DNA of 64,000 nt from Patagioenas fasciata. Lineage: Eukaryota; Chordata; Aves; Columbiformes; Columbidae. Position numbers and translations under genes: made by a program. The stretch covers positions 119,147,001 through 119,211,000 of the forward strand of contig NC_092520.1 of NCBI RefSeq assembly GCF_037038585.1, in the 5' to 3' direction. The notes beneath the pieces were generated by a model. It was not told the origin of the DNA. It searched no databases and was given only the letters and a program-made list of their open reading frames with translations. This document shows positions 63,111-64,000 of this stretch, piece after piece (position 1 is the stretch's first letter; the number at the start of each line of letters is the position of its first letter).

Positions 63111-64000
63111 ATGTCACCATTGTGTATGTTTCTGTTGAAATCCAGTTGGTAACTGAAAGTTTGGGGACTGTTTCTGCAAGAGAAATGAGTTATATTGTGT
63201 GACTCTGTGGCTTACATTATAAAACTTATTTTTTAGCTGTGAACTAATAATTACTTTATATGAAAATGAATATTGGAGTTCTTGTTTGAACAGGAGTTCT
63301 CAAAAGGTTCTTCCAAGTTACAACCATAAAATCTTTTCAGGTAAAAGAATTTTTTTTTTCTTTTTGGAAGTATAACACTGGGAAACTTTGTGCTGCCCCA
63401 TAGCACATTCTTGTTTCACTGAGTGGAAGCTTTTCTTTTAGAGATGTGATGTTTGTGTTATCTTCTGCTCCCACATGACACACTTTGCCAAATGAATGTT
63501 TTTTGTGGTAGGTGGACGCCTATTAACAAAAGTAATTTGTACTTCCACTTTACCATGACTGGTTCTCATTTGAGATTGCATATTATTTATTGCATGCAGA
63601 GACAGCATGTGGTCTTTATTAGATGTTTCATGCTCATTCAGAGTAAAACTGAACAGCATACTAATAGTTTTTAAAGCCATTCTTGTACTAGGAAGTTCAG
63701 TGCTTGTGTGCACTGCTTCATTACTTTTTGAGTATATGTATTCTTCTACTCTGTTCTTTTAAAAATCTATCAAGTGGTTGCTTTATATCTCCTTTCTATA
63801 CAGTGGTTATCTTCAGTGAAATTACTGCTTTTCATAGACTTACCTTGGATAATATTAGCTAGATAAGGGAAAAAAATCCTTCGCGTTGTTAAAACAATAA
63901 TTCCTAGTAAATCTCTTTGCAGATTTTACTTATTTTATTTGAAAGACTCCGTGCAAGTGAAAGAATTTGCTGTTTCACCCAATTTCCTGCTTAGGAATTA
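63111..64000. other. Intergenic, no gene seen
   Basis: AT-rich. No gene or repeat recognised. A longer TUBGCP5 3' UTR reaching into this stretch cannot be excluded. Confidence 0.45.

Noticed and set aside
1..64000. CRISPR arrays, operons, insertion sequences and other prokaryotic features
   Set aside because: Spliced genes, CR1 elements and a CpG island show vertebrate nuclear DNA. I saw no regularly spaced short repeats.
1..64000. tRNA, rRNA or other structured RNA genes
   Set aside because: I saw no A-box/B-box pair with a cloverleaf, nor any rRNA stretch. A tRNAscan or Rfam search would settle it.

Overview
This window is bird nuclear DNA. It is full of CR1 LINE fragments (typical avian 3' ends with 8-bp repeats such as cacagaat, CR1 reverse transcriptase, endonuclease and ORF1 esterase reading frames). 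It also carries an avian-type multicopy ITPRIPL1-like gene and an intron-split TUBGCP5 gene whose protein is close to the vertebrate orthologue. I cannot name the species.

Layout. Positions 1-5064 are intergenic, with two small CR1 scraps. Positions 5065-28852 hold a segmental-duplication cluster with four near-identical copies of one single-coding-exon gene on the minus strand (stops at 7871, 12731, 21293 and 26152). It encodes a 340-residue ITPRIPL1-like (Mab-21 fold) membrane protein. Each full repeat unit is about 4.86 kb and runs: CR1 fragment, gene, LTR-like element, CR1 3' half, unique tail. Units are 7089-11948, 11949-14245 (internally deleted), 20512-25372 and 25373-28852. Units 1+2 and 3+4 are themselves two copies of a larger block starting at 5065 and 18484. 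A single-copy spacer (14246-18483) lies between the blocks and ends in a truncated, older fifth copy of the gene (18375-18466).

Positions 28853-30445 are the 5' half of a CR1 (ORF1 esterase and start of ORF2). Positions 30446-34365 are intergenic. A CpG-island promoter (about 34680-35345) with NRF1-like and TCTCGCGAGA motifs drives TUBGCP5 on the plus strand. I could place all 23 coding exons (34995-62094), and they sum to 1030 codons plus stop. Its introns hold a small mariner-like inverted-repeat element (36114-36195), a 2.65-kb antisense CR1 in intron 7, a sense CR1 3' end in intron 15 and an older antisense CR1 in intron 21. A tandem AATAAA near 63085 probably ends the transcript.

TUBGCP5 is a conserved single-copy gene for microtubule nucleation. 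The ITPRIPL1-like array is the lineage-specific, fast-changing part of the window. Its coding regions are almost free of differences, even at silent sites, while the flanks differ by about 1% and the outer CR1 by far more. All copies share a stop that removes the C-terminal half of the family's Mab-21 domain. I see no functional link between the two genes.
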